A stretch of 64,000 nucleotides of DNA from NCBI GenBank assembly GCA_965215615.1, contig OZ244068.1:930001-994000 (forward strand), written 5' to 3'. Shown one piece after another: positions 35,347 to 42,569 of the stretch. The notes below the pieces were generated by a model that was not told the origin of the DNA, searched no databases, and was given only the letters and a program-made list of their open reading frames with translations. How positions within the stretch are numbered: position 1 is the first letter of the stretch; every line of letters starts with the position of its first letter. The position numbers and the translations under genes are program-made. Origin of the DNA: CBDATA01 sp965215615 (lineage in GTDB: Bacteria; Acidobacteriota; Vicinamibacteria; Marinacidobacterales; Marinacidobacteraceae).

Positions 35347-36879
35347 ATGCGATTCCTGACCCACGCCCTGATCTTCGCGACCCTCGTCCTCGCCGCGCCC
35401 GTGGCCGGCCAACCCGCACCGATTTCGCTCAGCCTCGACGAGGCGATCCGCCAGGCGCTCGAGAACAACCTGAACGTGCGGATTTCGCGTCTCGCCCGGC
35501 AGTCGCTCGGGCTCGGCCATTCGGCGGCCCGGAGCGTCTATCTGCCGAATCTGGGGCTCGACTACAACCTGCAGGAGAGCATCAACCCTTCGACCACCCA
35601 GCTCGACGGTGCCCAGCAGAACGAGAGCGACAACATGAACTACAACCTGGCGTTCGAGCAGCTCCTGCCGTTCGGTGCCCGGTACTCGGTGGGGTTCAAC
35701 AACAACCGGTTCGCGACCAACAGCGCGTTTTCCACCTTCAACCCGCGCTACCGGAGCTTTCTGAACGCCCAGGTGACGCAGCCGCTCCTCCGGGGTTTCG
35801 GCCAGAGCCCGGAGCGCCGGCAGATCGTGGTCACGAGGAACAGCGAGCGCCAGGGCGCGATGACCTTCGAGCAGAGCGTTCTCGACGTGCTGCGCGATGT
35901 CCATAATGCCTACTGGGATCTGGTCTTCGCGATCCGCAACCACGAAGTGGCGGTCCAGTCGCTCGATCTCGCCCGCGATCTGCTTCGCAACAACCAGGTG
36001 CAGGTCGAAGTCGGCACCATGGCCCCGATCGATGTCCTTCAGGCCGAAGCCGAGGTCGCGACCCGCGAAGAGGCCGTGATCCTCGCCGAGGAGCAGATCC
36101 GTTCCGGCGAGGATGCCCTGAAGGCGCTGATCCGCGACCCGGACGCGCCCGGTTTCTGGGACGGCGCGCTCCGGCCGACCGACGCTCCCGCCATCGAGGA
36201 CTACGAAGTGGGGCCGGAAGAGGCGATCCGGGTCGCTCTCGAGCGCCGCCCCGAAGTCCGCTCGCAGCGGATCCAGCTCGATACCGACGAGTACGAGATC
36301 GGGTACTTCCGCAACCAGACCCGTCCCCAGGTGGATCTGGTGGGGTCGTTCCAGCTCAACGGAGTCGGAGGAACCCGGTTGGTGCGCGAGGGTTTCTTCG
36401 GGCAGACAGTCGAGACGATTCCCGGAGGGTACGGCGACGCGCTGACCGAGCTCTCCGGCTTCGACTACCGGGACTGGCAGCTCGGGCTCGCCTTCGATTT
36501 TCCGCTCGGCAACGACCAGGCCCAGATCAACCACGCCCAGGCGCAGATCGATCTGAATCGGCAGCGGGAGGCCGTTCGGGTCCAGGAGATCACCATCGCC
36601 CGGGAAGTCCGCGCCGCAGTGCGCCAGGTCGAGACCAACCGGAGACGGATCGATGCGAGCCGGGTCGCCCGCGAACTGGAGGAGCAGCGCCTCGATGCCG
36701 AGGAGAAGAAGTTCGAAGTCGGGATGACCACCAGCTACTTCATCGTCCAGGCCCAGCGCGACCTGGCGCAGGCCCGCGCCAACGAACTCCAGGCCACCAT
36801 CGACTACATGAAGGCGATCGTCGCGGCGGAGCGCGCGAAGGGCACGCTCACCGAGCGCTCCCAGGTCACGATCCGGTAG
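35347..36879 (+). CDS. TolC-family outer-membrane efflux protein
   Basis: A 510-residue TolC-like channel. Signal peptide MRFLTHALIFATLVLAAPVA, then the duplicated TolC repeat structure: LSLDEAIRQALENNLNVRIS at the first helix, long coiled-coil helices (VAVQSLDLARDLLRNNQVQV; MTTSYFIVQAQRDLAQARAN), and beta-barrel strands between. Such trimers connect inner-membrane pumps to the outside. No membrane-fusion or pump gene is adjacent, so the partner is unknown. GGGAGA stands about ten bases before the ATG. Confidence 0.9.
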   Translation: MRFLTHALIFATLVLAAPVAGQPAPISLSLDEAIRQALENNLNVRISRLARQSLGLGHSAARSVYLPNLGLDYNLQESINPSTTQLDGAQQNESDNMNYNLAFEQLLPFGARYSVGFNNNRFATNSAFSTFNPRYRSFLNAQVTQPLLRGFGQSPERRQIVVTRNSERQGAMTFEQSVLDVLRDVHNAYWDLVFAIRNHEVAVQSLDLARDLLRNNQVQVEVGTMAPIDVLQAEAEVATREEAVILAEEQIRSGEDALKALIRDPDAPGFWDGALRPTDAPAIEDYEVGPEEAIRVALERRPEVRSQRIQLDTDEYEIGYFRNQTRPQVDLVGSFQLNGVGGTRLVREGFFGQTVETIPGGYGDALTELSGFDYRDWQLGLAFDFPLGNDQAQINHAQAQIDLNRQREAVRVQEITIAREVRAAVRQVETNRRRIDASRVARELEEQRLDAEEKKFEVGMTTSYFIVQAQRDLAQARANELQATIDYMKAIVAAERAKGTLTERSQVTIR

Positions 36880-36893
36880 CCCGCCGGCGGCGC

Positions 36894-37229
36894 TCAGTTC
36901 GCCGGAGGAGACTCGTTCAGCGCCTGGATGAGGAGAGCCCGCAGTTCACGGATGTCCTCCTGGAGGCCATCGATCCGGGCATTCACATCGTCGATGCGGG
37001 CATTCACATCGTCGATGCGGGCGTTGAGACCTGAGTTCAGGTCGTCGATGCGGGCGTTGAGGCTGGAGTTCACATCGTCGATGCGGGCGTTGAAGAGGCT
37101 CGCGAGCGCGAGCAGCAGGGTCGCGAGACCGACCCCGGTGCCGACGATGGCCCACAGGGTGGCCCGATTCGGATCGCCTCTTCCGTTGCCGTTCTTCCTG
37201 ACCTCGTCCCTGCCGCTCATGTCGGCCAT
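36894..37229 (-). CDS. Small single-pass membrane coiled-coil protein, array copy 1
   Basis: 111 residues: a charged cytoplasmic-type N-terminus (MADMSGRDEVRKNGNGRGDP), one transmembrane helix (TLWAIVGTGVGLATLLLALA, residues ~24-44), a coiled coil built as NARIDDV, NSSLNARIDDL, NSGLNARIDDV, NARIDDV, then NARIDGLQEDIRELRALLIQ and the tail NESPPAN. Function unknown. The heptad and hendecad units carry Ile/Leu at core positions and should form a parallel oligomer beneath or outside the membrane. Last gene of the array, 15 bp from the convergent tolC stop. Confidence 0.8.
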   Translation of the reverse strand: MADMSGRDEVRKNGNGRGDPNRATLWAIVGTGVGLATLLLALASLFNARIDDVNSSLNARIDDLNSGLNARIDDVNARIDDVNARIDGLQEDIRELRALLIQALNESPPAN

Positions 37230-37260
37230 CGTAGCACCCCGAGTGGCCGGGAGGAGGTGC

Positions 37261-37575
37261 TCAGTTCGCCGGAGGCGACTCGTTCAGCGCCTGGATGAGG
37301 AGAGCCCGCAGTTCACGGATGTCTTCCTGAAGGTCGTCGATCCGGGCATTCATATCGTCGATGCGGGCATTCACATCGTCGATGCGGGCGTTGAGGCTGA
37401 AATTCACGTCGTCGATGCGGGCGTTGAAGAGGCTCGCGAGCGCCAGCAGCAGGGTCGCGAGGCCGACCCCGGTGCCGACGATGGCCCACAGGGTGGCCCG
37501 ATTCGTCGCCCGATTCGGATCGCCTCTTCCGTTGCCGTTCTTCCTGCCCTCGTTCCTGCCGCTCACGCTGGCCAT
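37261..37575 (-). CDS. Small single-pass membrane coiled-coil protein, array copy 2
   Basis: 104 residues. Same plan as its neighbours, with start MASVSGRNEGRK, a duplicated NRAT before the membrane helix (PNRATNRATLW), and the coil units NARIDDV, NFSLNARIDDV, NARIDDM, NARIDDL. The C-terminal QEDIRELRALLIQALNESPP is unchanged. The 31-bp spacer to copy 1 is the same as at the other junctions. Confidence 0.8.
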   Translation of the reverse strand: MASVSGRNEGRKNGNGRGDPNRATNRATLWAIVGTGVGLATLLLALASLFNARIDDVNFSLNARIDDVNARIDDMNARIDDLQEDIRELRALLIQALNESPPAN

Positions 37576-37606
37576 CGTAGCACCCCGAGTGGCCGGGCGG
37601 CGGCGC

Positions 37607-37888
37607 TCAGTTCACCGGAGGAGACTCGTTCAGCGCCTGGATGAGGAGAGCCCGCAGTTCACGGATGTCTTCCTGAAGGTCGTCGATCCGGGCATTCATA
37701 TCGTCGATGCGGGCGTTGAGGCTGAAATTCACGTCGTCGATGCGGGCGTTGAAGAGGCTCGCGAGCGCCAGCAGCAGGGTCGCGAGGCCGACCCCGGTGC
37801 CGACGATGGCCCACAGGGTCGCCCGATTCGGATCGCCTCTTCCGTTGCCGTTCTTCCTGACCTCGTCCCTGCCGCTCATGTCGGCCAT
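37607..37888 (-). CDS. Small single-pass membrane coiled-coil protein, array copy 3
   Basis: 93 residues, the shortest copy. It has a single NRAT, and only NARIDDV, NFSLNARIDDM and NARIDDL before the common C-terminus. Its N-terminus (MADMSGRDEVRK) equals that of copy 1 and its coil that of copy 2, as expected from recombination between copies. Confidence 0.8.
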   Translation of the reverse strand: MADMSGRDEVRKNGNGRGDPNRATLWAIVGTGVGLATLLLALASLFNARIDDVNFSLNARIDDMNARIDDLQEDIRELRALLIQALNESPPVN

Positions 37889-37919
37889 CGTAGCACCCCG
37901 AGTGGCCGGGCGGCGGCGC

Positions 37920-38258
37920 TCAGTTCGCCGGAGGAGACTCGTTCAGCGCCTGGATGAGGAGAGCCCGCAGTTCACGGATGTCCTCCTGAAGGTCGTCGAT
38001 GCGGGTGTTGAGGTTGGCGTTCACATCGTCGATCCGGGCGTTGAGGTTGGAGTTCAGGTCGTCGATGCGGGCGTTGAGGCTGGAGTTCACATCGTCGATG
38101 CGGGCGTTGAAGAGGCTCGCGAGCGCGAGCAGCAGGGTCGCGAGACCGACCCCGGTGCCGACGATGGCCCACAGGGTGGCCCGATTCGTCGCCCGATTCG
38201 GATCGCCTCTCTCGTTGCCGTTCTTCCTGCCCTCGTTCCTGCCGCTCATGTCGGCCAT
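37920..38258 (-). CDS. Small single-pass membrane coiled-coil protein, array copy 4
   Basis: 112 residues. N-terminus MADMSGRNEGRKNGNERGDP, duplicated NRAT, membrane helix, then NARIDDV, NSSLNARIDDL, NSNLNARIDDV, NANLNTRIDDL and the common tail. Here three 11-residue units follow one heptad, so the coil phase differs from copies 2 and 3. Confidence 0.8.
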   Translation of the reverse strand: MADMSGRNEGRKNGNERGDPNRATNRATLWAIVGTGVGLATLLLALASLFNARIDDVNSSLNARIDDLNSNLNARIDDVNANLNTRIDDLQEDIRELRALLIQALNESPPAN

Positions 38259-38289
38259 CGTAGCACCCCGAGTGGCCGGGAGGAGGTGC

Positions 38290-38613
38290 TCAGTTCGCCG
38301 GAGGAGACTCGTTCAGCGCCTGGATGAGGAGAGCCCGCAGTTCACGGATGTCTTCCTGGAGGCCGTCGATCCGGGCATTCACGTCGTCGATCCGGGCGTT
38401 GAGGTTGGAGTTCAGGTCGTCGATGCGGGCGTTGAGGCCGGAGTTCACATCATCGATGCGGGCGTTGAAGAGGCTCGCGAGCGCCAGCAGCAGGGTCGCG
38501 AGACCGACCCCGGTGCCGACGATGGCCCACAGGGTCGCCCGATTCGTTGCCCGATTCGGATCGCCTCTCTCGTTGCCGTTCCTGCCCTCGTCCCTGCCGC
38601 TCATGCTGGCCAT
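38290..38613 (-). CDS. Small single-pass membrane coiled-coil protein, array copy 5
   Basis: 107 residues. N-terminus MASMSGRDEGRNGNERGDPN (one Lys codon lost), duplicated NRAT, membrane helix, then NARIDDV, NSGLNARIDDL, NSNLNARIDDV, NARIDGL and the shared C-terminus. All length changes relative to other copies are multiples of three. Confidence 0.8.
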   Translation of the reverse strand: MASMSGRDEGRNGNERGDPNRATNRATLWAIVGTGVGLATLLLALASLFNARIDDVNSGLNARIDDLNSNLNARIDDVNARIDGLQEDIRELRALLIQALNESPPAN

Positions 38614-38644
38614 CGTAGCACCCCGAGTGGCCGGGAGGCGGCGC

Positions 38645-39004
38645 TCAGTTCGCCGGAGGAGACTCGTTCAGCGCCTGGATGAGGAGAGCCCGCAGTTCAC
38701 GGATGTCTTCCTGAAGGTCGTCGATGCGGGTGTTGAGGTTGGCGTTCACATCGTCGATCCGGGCGTTGAGGTTGGAGTTCAGGTCGTCGATGCGGGCGTT
38801 GAGGCCGGAGTTCACATCATCGATGCGGGCATTCACATCGTCCAAGCGAGCGTTGAAGAGGCTCGCGAGCGCGAGCAGCAGGGTCGCGAGACCGACCCCG
38901 GTGCCGACGATGGCCCACAGGGTGGCCCGATTCGTTGCCCGATTCGGATCGCCTCTCTCGTTGCCGTTCTTCCTGCCCTCGTCCCTGCCGCTCATGCCGG
39001 CCAT
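38645..39004 (-). CDS. Small single-pass membrane coiled-coil protein, array copy 6 (first transcribed)
   Basis: 119 residues from ATG 39004 (MAGMSGRDEGRK), the longest copy. The frame stays open 90 bp further upstream but without similarity to the other copies. Coil units: NARLDDV, NARIDDV, NSGLNARIDDL, NSNLNARIDDV, NANLNTRIDDL. The spacer sequence before its ATG matches those between the other copies. It would be the promoter-proximal gene; it is divergent from the ATP-binding protein gene at 39079. Confidence 0.8.
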   Translation of the reverse strand: MAGMSGRDEGRKNGNERGDPNRATNRATLWAIVGTGVGLATLLLALASLFNARLDDVNARIDDVNSGLNARIDDLNSNLNARIDDVNANLNTRIDDLQEDIRELRALLIQALNESPPAN

Positions 39005-39078
39005 CGTAGCACCCCGAGTGGCCGGGCGTTTCCGCTCCCCGGCGCCTTCCGGGGCCGTATGATCCCGCCCTCGTTCCC

Positions 39079-40137
39079 ATGCCCGCCGATCCACTGTTCT
39101 GGCGGCTCTTCGATCGCACTCCGTTCGAGTCCGGGCTAGCCGCCGAGGCGCTCAGCGATGACGAAGTGGCTGCGCTTCTCGATCTTCCGACCTATTTCCG
39201 CCGGCTCGACCGGCCGGTCCCCGCCAGTCGGCGTGCGGCACTCTCCGCTCTCGCTCAGGAAGAACTGATACGTCGCGGCGTTCGGGGCTGGGACATCACG
39301 AATCTCGGTGGCTTGCTGCTCGCCCAGCGTCTCGCGGATTTTCCGCGGCTGGGCCGCAAGGCGCTCCGGGTCATCCGCTACATCGGTTCGAGCCGGACCG
39401 GGGACTCCCGCGAATGGGAGTTCGAGAGCGGATACGCCGTTTCGTTCGCCGGGATCGAACGCCAGCTCGATGCCCAGCTTCCTTCCCGCGAGGTCCTCGA
39501 CGGTTTCCGCCGAAGGGTGGAATGGACGTTCCCTCCCGAAGCGGTTCGCGAACTCGTCGTGAATGCCCTGGTCCATCAGGACTTTCTCACGACCGGGGCC
39601 GGCCCGATGGTCGAGATCTTCGACAGGCGGATCGAAATCACGAATCCGGGGGAGCCGCTCGTGCCGACGGACCGGTTCGTGGACACCGCGCCCCGGTCAC
39701 GCAACGAGCGACTCGCCTCGTTCATGCGGCGGTTCGGGTTCTCGGAGGAGCGCGGAGTCGGGATCGATCGGGCCGTGGAACAGGTCGAGCGTCTTCACGC
39801 TCCGGCACCGTCCTTCCGCAAGGAGAGCGGGTTCACCCGCGTGACCCTGTTCGCCCGCAAGGAGTGGAAGGAGATGAGCGCGGCGGAGCGGGTCTGGGCC
39901 TGCTACCTCCACGCCTGCCTCAGATATGTGGGGGGCGAATTCCTCACGAACGCGTCGCTGCGTCAGCGTTTCGGCGTGGAGGACCGGAATCGCGCCGCGG
40001 TCTCCCGGTTGATCGGCCAGACGGTCCGCCGGGGAGCGATCGTTCCTCTGGATGCGTCGGCCGGATCGAAGTCGAGAAAGTACATCCCGGCGTGGGCCGC
40101 TCCGGACCCGGCCAATGGGGGCCAGCCCGAACCCTGA
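39079..40137 (+). CDS. ATP-binding protein of the AlbA/Schlafen-type family, lacking its AlbA domain
   Basis: 352 residues. The protein begins at PLFWRLFDRTPFESGLAAEA, a segment normally inside full-length family members, then shows WDITNLGGLLLAQRLADFPR, the GHKL-like ATPase strings AVRELVVNALVHQDFL, VEIFDRRIEITNPGEPL, PRSRNERLASFMRR and ERGVGIDRAVEQVE, and a C-terminal winged-helix-like part (LTNASLRQRFGVEDRNRAAV). Relatives start with an AlbA_2 (Schlafen) domain of ~130 residues that is absent here. They are thought to be regulators or phage-defence-linked proteins. TATGAT lies 16 bp before the ATG. Head-to-head with the six-gene array, which occupies the place where the missing domain would be encoded. 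Confidence 0.82.
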   Translation: MPADPLFWRLFDRTPFESGLAAEALSDDEVAALLDLPTYFRRLDRPVPASRRAALSALAQEELIRRGVRGWDITNLGGLLLAQRLADFPRLGRKALRVIRYIGSSRTGDSREWEFESGYAVSFAGIERQLDAQLPSREVLDGFRRRVEWTFPPEAVRELVVNALVHQDFLTTGAGPMVEIFDRRIEITNPGEPLVPTDRFVDTAPRSRNERLASFMRRFGFSEERGVGIDRAVEQVERLHAPAPSFRKESGFTRVTLFARKEWKEMSAAERVWACYLHACLRYVGGEFLTNASLRQRFGVEDRNRAAVSRLIGQTVRRGAIVPLDASAGSKSRKYIPAWAAPDPANGGQPEP

Positions 40138-40156
40138 TCCCTCGCTGTCCTGCTGG

Positions 40157-41359
40157 TCAGGCGCGCTGGAGGATGCCCTCCCGGATCAGTCGCTTCGCGA
40201 GCGTGAGCTTGCCTTCGGAATCGAGGCAGTCGGGGAGTTCCCGAATCCGGAACGTGTCTTCCGCGTGGATCGCGAAGCGGACCGCCGGCGAGGCGTGGGC
40301 GGGGATGCGGAGTTCCCGGCCGGCGAACTGGAGGACGCAGGATGCCTCCTCGCTCGTCACGTCGATCAGCAATCCGGCGCGCCGCCTCAGACGGGAATCG
40401 AGAATGAGCGGATCGTCGCGAAAGCGCTCGCGGAGCAGGTCGGTGAAGAGCGGAACGTCGTTCGCGAGCACCTCTCCGGCGAAGCGGTGCCAAACTGCCT
40501 CCGGATCGAAGCCGGCCCCCACCGATGCGATCTTCTCCTCGAAGAGCCGCTTTCGCTCGGCGGCCGGAAAGTCGTCGCGGGCGAAGTTTCGCGGGAGGTT
40601 GCGGCGGAGCGATTCCTCCCCGCGGGCAGCGACAGAGATGCTTTCGACCAGGAACTCGGCCCAGGTGAACGCGGTCAAGCCGAGAGTCACATGGAGGGAG
40701 GCCTGATCGGTCGAGCGGGCGGCGTGCATCCGTCCGCGCGGGATGTATGCGCCGTCCCCGGGGCCGAGTTCGAACTCTTCGGTCGGCTCCCCGGCCGGTG
40801 TGCCGCGCGAGAAGCGCTGCTCCCGGAGGGGAAGCCGGATCTTCGTATCGTGGAGCGACCAGAGCTTGCTGCCCTCGATCTGCAGGATGAAGACATCGTG
40901 GGTGTCCCAGTGAGCGGGGAATCCCTGCGCTCCCGGAGGGGTGAGGTAGGCGTTGGCCTGGACGCGCGAAGAGAAGCGGCGGCCGATTTCGACCGAGAGC
41001 CGCGCGAGCGCCGGAATCCGCCGGTGGAGCTGGTTGAAGATGATGGTCGCCCCGTCGTCGAAACAGCGCGCCACGGCGAGCGGCTGGATACGTCCGCGCC
41101 TCGTGTAGTTCCGCGTCGGGATTTCTTCGTCGTTCCGGGTCAGGGCGATGTCCCGGTGGTTCACGAAGTGGGTTCCGAGGACGGTATCGAGATCGCTCCT
41201 CGACAGGAGTTCGGAATAGCGGGAAGGGTCGCGGCCTTCGAAGCGCGCCGGTTGCCTCTCGTGGAAATCGTTTTCGAACTCTTCTGGTGTCATCGGATCG
41301 ATGAGCCAGGCGAACCGGTCGCGACCGGTCGCGGGCTTCGGGGCTTCGTGATCCTGCAT
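40157..41359 (-). CDS. JmjC/cupin-4 2-oxoglutarate-dependent protein hydroxylase-like
   Basis: A 400-residue oxygenase of the ribosomal-oxygenase (YcfD/NO66-like) group. The double-stranded beta-helix carries an iron-binding HxD at H150/D152 (FPAHWDTHDVFIL) and a distal His at ~212 (YIPRGRMHAA); IEGSKLWSLHD supplies a typical core strand. The C-terminal ~150 residues are a helical and winged-helix-like extension as in ribosomal oxygenases. Such enzymes hydroxylate amino-acid side chains in proteins using Fe(II), oxygen and 2-oxoglutarate. The substrate is unknown; ribosomal protein uL16 is the precedent for YcfD. The divergent neighbour 88 bp away encodes a small Asp-rich repeat protein that is an attractive alternative substrate. 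Confidence 0.83.
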   Translation of the reverse strand: MQDHEAPKPATGRDRFAWLIDPMTPEEFENDFHERQPARFEGRDPSRYSELLSRSDLDTVLGTHFVNHRDIALTRNDEEIPTRNYTRRGRIQPLAVARCFDDGATIIFNQLHRRIPALARLSVEIGRRFSSRVQANAYLTPPGAQGFPAHWDTHDVFILQIEGSKLWSLHDTKIRLPLREQRFSRGTPAGEPTEEFELGPGDGAYIPRGRMHAARSTDQASLHVTLGLTAFTWAEFLVESISVAARGEESLRRNLPRNFARDDFPAAERKRLFEEKIASVGAGFDPEAVWHRFAGEVLANDVPLFTDLLRERFRDDPLILDSRLRRRAGLLIDVTSEEASCVLQFAGRELRIPAHASPAVRFAIHAEDTFRIRELPDCLDSEGKLTLAKRLIREGILQRA

Positions 41360-41447
41360 GGGGTGCGCTTTTTTGCGTGACTCGGGATGGTATTCCCGGC
41401 TACGATCCCGCAGGTCATCCGATTTCCAGCCAAGGAGGAAAGAGCCG

Positions 41448-41705
41448 ATGTCCCAGCGCGAAATCCCGGGAAAAACCGACGAGAGAGACTTCGAGCCGTT
41501 GCCGCTCAGCGATGCCGACATGGCGAGCCGCCAGACGCATCAGGATTCGTTCGCCTTCGAGGGGCCGGAAGTGGATGCGGTGATGGCCTCCCTTTCCCGC
41601 GCCGGCGATGCGGACGCTGACGCGGGCGATTCGGATTCGGATGCGGGCGATTCGGACGCGGATGCCGGCGATTCGGATTCGGACGCGGGCGATTCCGGCA
41701 GCTGA
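41448..41705 (+). CDS. Small acidic protein with Asp-rich C-terminal heptad repeats
   Basis: 85 residues with a very strong Shine-Dalgarno (AAGGAGGA, then AGAGCCG before the ATG). Residues 1-51 form a unique, leader-like region (REIPGKTDERDFEPLPLSDA...). From ~52 the sequence is four heptads of the type GDxDxDA (x is Ala or Ser) and ends GDSGS. No transmembrane helix or signal peptide. No known family recognised. The layout of leader plus repetitive core next to a side-chain hydroxylase recalls ribosomally made, modified peptides; a calcium-binding role for the Asp repeat is another option. A TACGAT box lies ~42 bp upstream of the ATG. Confidence 0.75.
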   Translation: MSQREIPGKTDERDFEPLPLSDADMASRQTHQDSFAFEGPEVDAVMASLSRAGDADADAGDSDSDAGDSDADAGDSDSDAGDSGS

Positions 41706-41717
41706 TCGGCGAGGCGT

Positions 41718-42569
41718 TCACCCCGTCCTCCGCAGCAGCTGACACAGTTCGCACGGTGCGCTCTGTGCATGGCGGGGGCAGCCTTCGACGATCCCCAGCC
41801 GGCTGAGCGGAAAATCGAAACGGGTGGGGTCGTCCCGGTCGAGTCGGGCGAGTGCGCCGGTCAGGTCCACGGCGGCTTCGAAGCCCGGCGTTTTCCGGTC
41901 GGTGAGTCGGAGCCTCCGGGCGATCCGGAACATGTGGGTGTCCAGCGGGACGATCAGGTCGCGGGGCGCGAGACAGTCCCATAGGCCGAGATCGAGCCCG
42001 TCGTCCGGGCGGACCATCCACCGCAGGAACATCAGCGGCCGCTTGGCGGCTGAAGTGCGGGGGCTCGGGAAGAAGTAGCGAATCCCCGGTGCCGCGCGCG
42101 ACGGCGGGCGGGCGATTTCCGCCGGGTCGAGCGCGAGCGCCGCCTCCCGGAAGGCTTCGAGCGCGGTTCGCAGATCCCGCGAACCGGATACTCCCGTCGC
42201 GAAGAGGGCACCGATGCCGCCGTGGCGCTTCCGGATACGCCCGAGCGTGACCCCGAGACGGAGCAGGTCCAAAGAGCCGATCCAGCGGTGCCGGAATCCC
42301 GCCGGCCGGGCATCCGGGTCGGGTCGCAGTCTCGTTACGAAATCGGCGGGGCGGGGGCCGGTCCATGTGAAGACCCGTTCGAGCGAACGGCCCACGCTCC
42401 GGGCGTTTCCGAACGCGAGCGCCGAAGCGAAGAAGGCGGCCACCTCCCGGTCCGCCGGATCATGGAATCGTCGCGGGAACCGGAGCGGATCACTCGGGAG
42501 CGCTTCCGGCCCGTAGCGCTCCGCGACCCGGAGGACCGCATCCCGCCAACCTCGCGGCGGCCGGGTCAC
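41718..42569 (-). CDS. TIGR02757/DUF2400 family protein
   Basis: A 283-residue protein of the TIGR02757 family, distantly related in fold to helix-hairpin-helix DNA glycosylases. Recognisable strings: DREVAAFFASALAFGNARSV, FLRWMVRPDDGLDLGLWDCL, LIVPLDTHMFRIARRLRLTD and a Cys-rich end (EGCPRHAQSAPCELC) that resembles an Fe-S cluster loop. The biochemical function is not established. The GTG start overlaps the pyrC stop by 4 bp, so it is the last gene of the pyrRBC operon. Confidence 0.88.
   Translation of the reverse strand: MTRPPRGWRDAVLRVAERYGPEALPSDPLRFPRRFHDPADREVAAFFASALAFGNARSVGRSLERVFTWTGPRPADFVTRLRPDPDARPAGFRHRWIGSLDLLRLGVTLGRIRKRHGGIGALFATGVSGSRDLRTALEAFREAALALDPAEIARPPSRAAPGIRYFFPSPRTSAAKRPLMFLRWMVRPDDGLDLGLWDCLAPRDLIVPLDTHMFRIARRLRLTDRKTPGFEAAVDLTGALARLDRDDPTRFDFPLSRLGIVEGCPRHAQSAPCELCQLLRRTG

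Larger units (their letters stand above)
36894..39004 (-). repeat. Tandem array of six paralogous small genes
   Basis: Six head-to-tail copies of a ~315-390 bp unit on the minus strand, nearly identical in DNA outside a variable central block. Every junction is the same 31-bp spacer running from the stop codon to the next ATG (ending CTCGGGGTGCTACG before the ATG). Copies differ mainly by loss or gain of 21- and 33-bp coding units and of a 12-bp unit (NRAT). The pattern indicates repeated unequal exchange or slippage under selection for reading frame. Confidence 0.9.

Noticed and set aside
35230..36534. Upstream extension of the truA frame to 36534
   Set aside because: This part is antisense to tolC; TruA similarity begins only at 35229.
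36880..36893. Shared terminator between tolC and the coiled-coil array
   Set aside because: Only 14 bp between the two stops and no hairpin with a T run.
36894..39004. CRISPR array
   Set aside because: The repeats are ~350-bp coding units with open frames, not short repeats with unique spacers.
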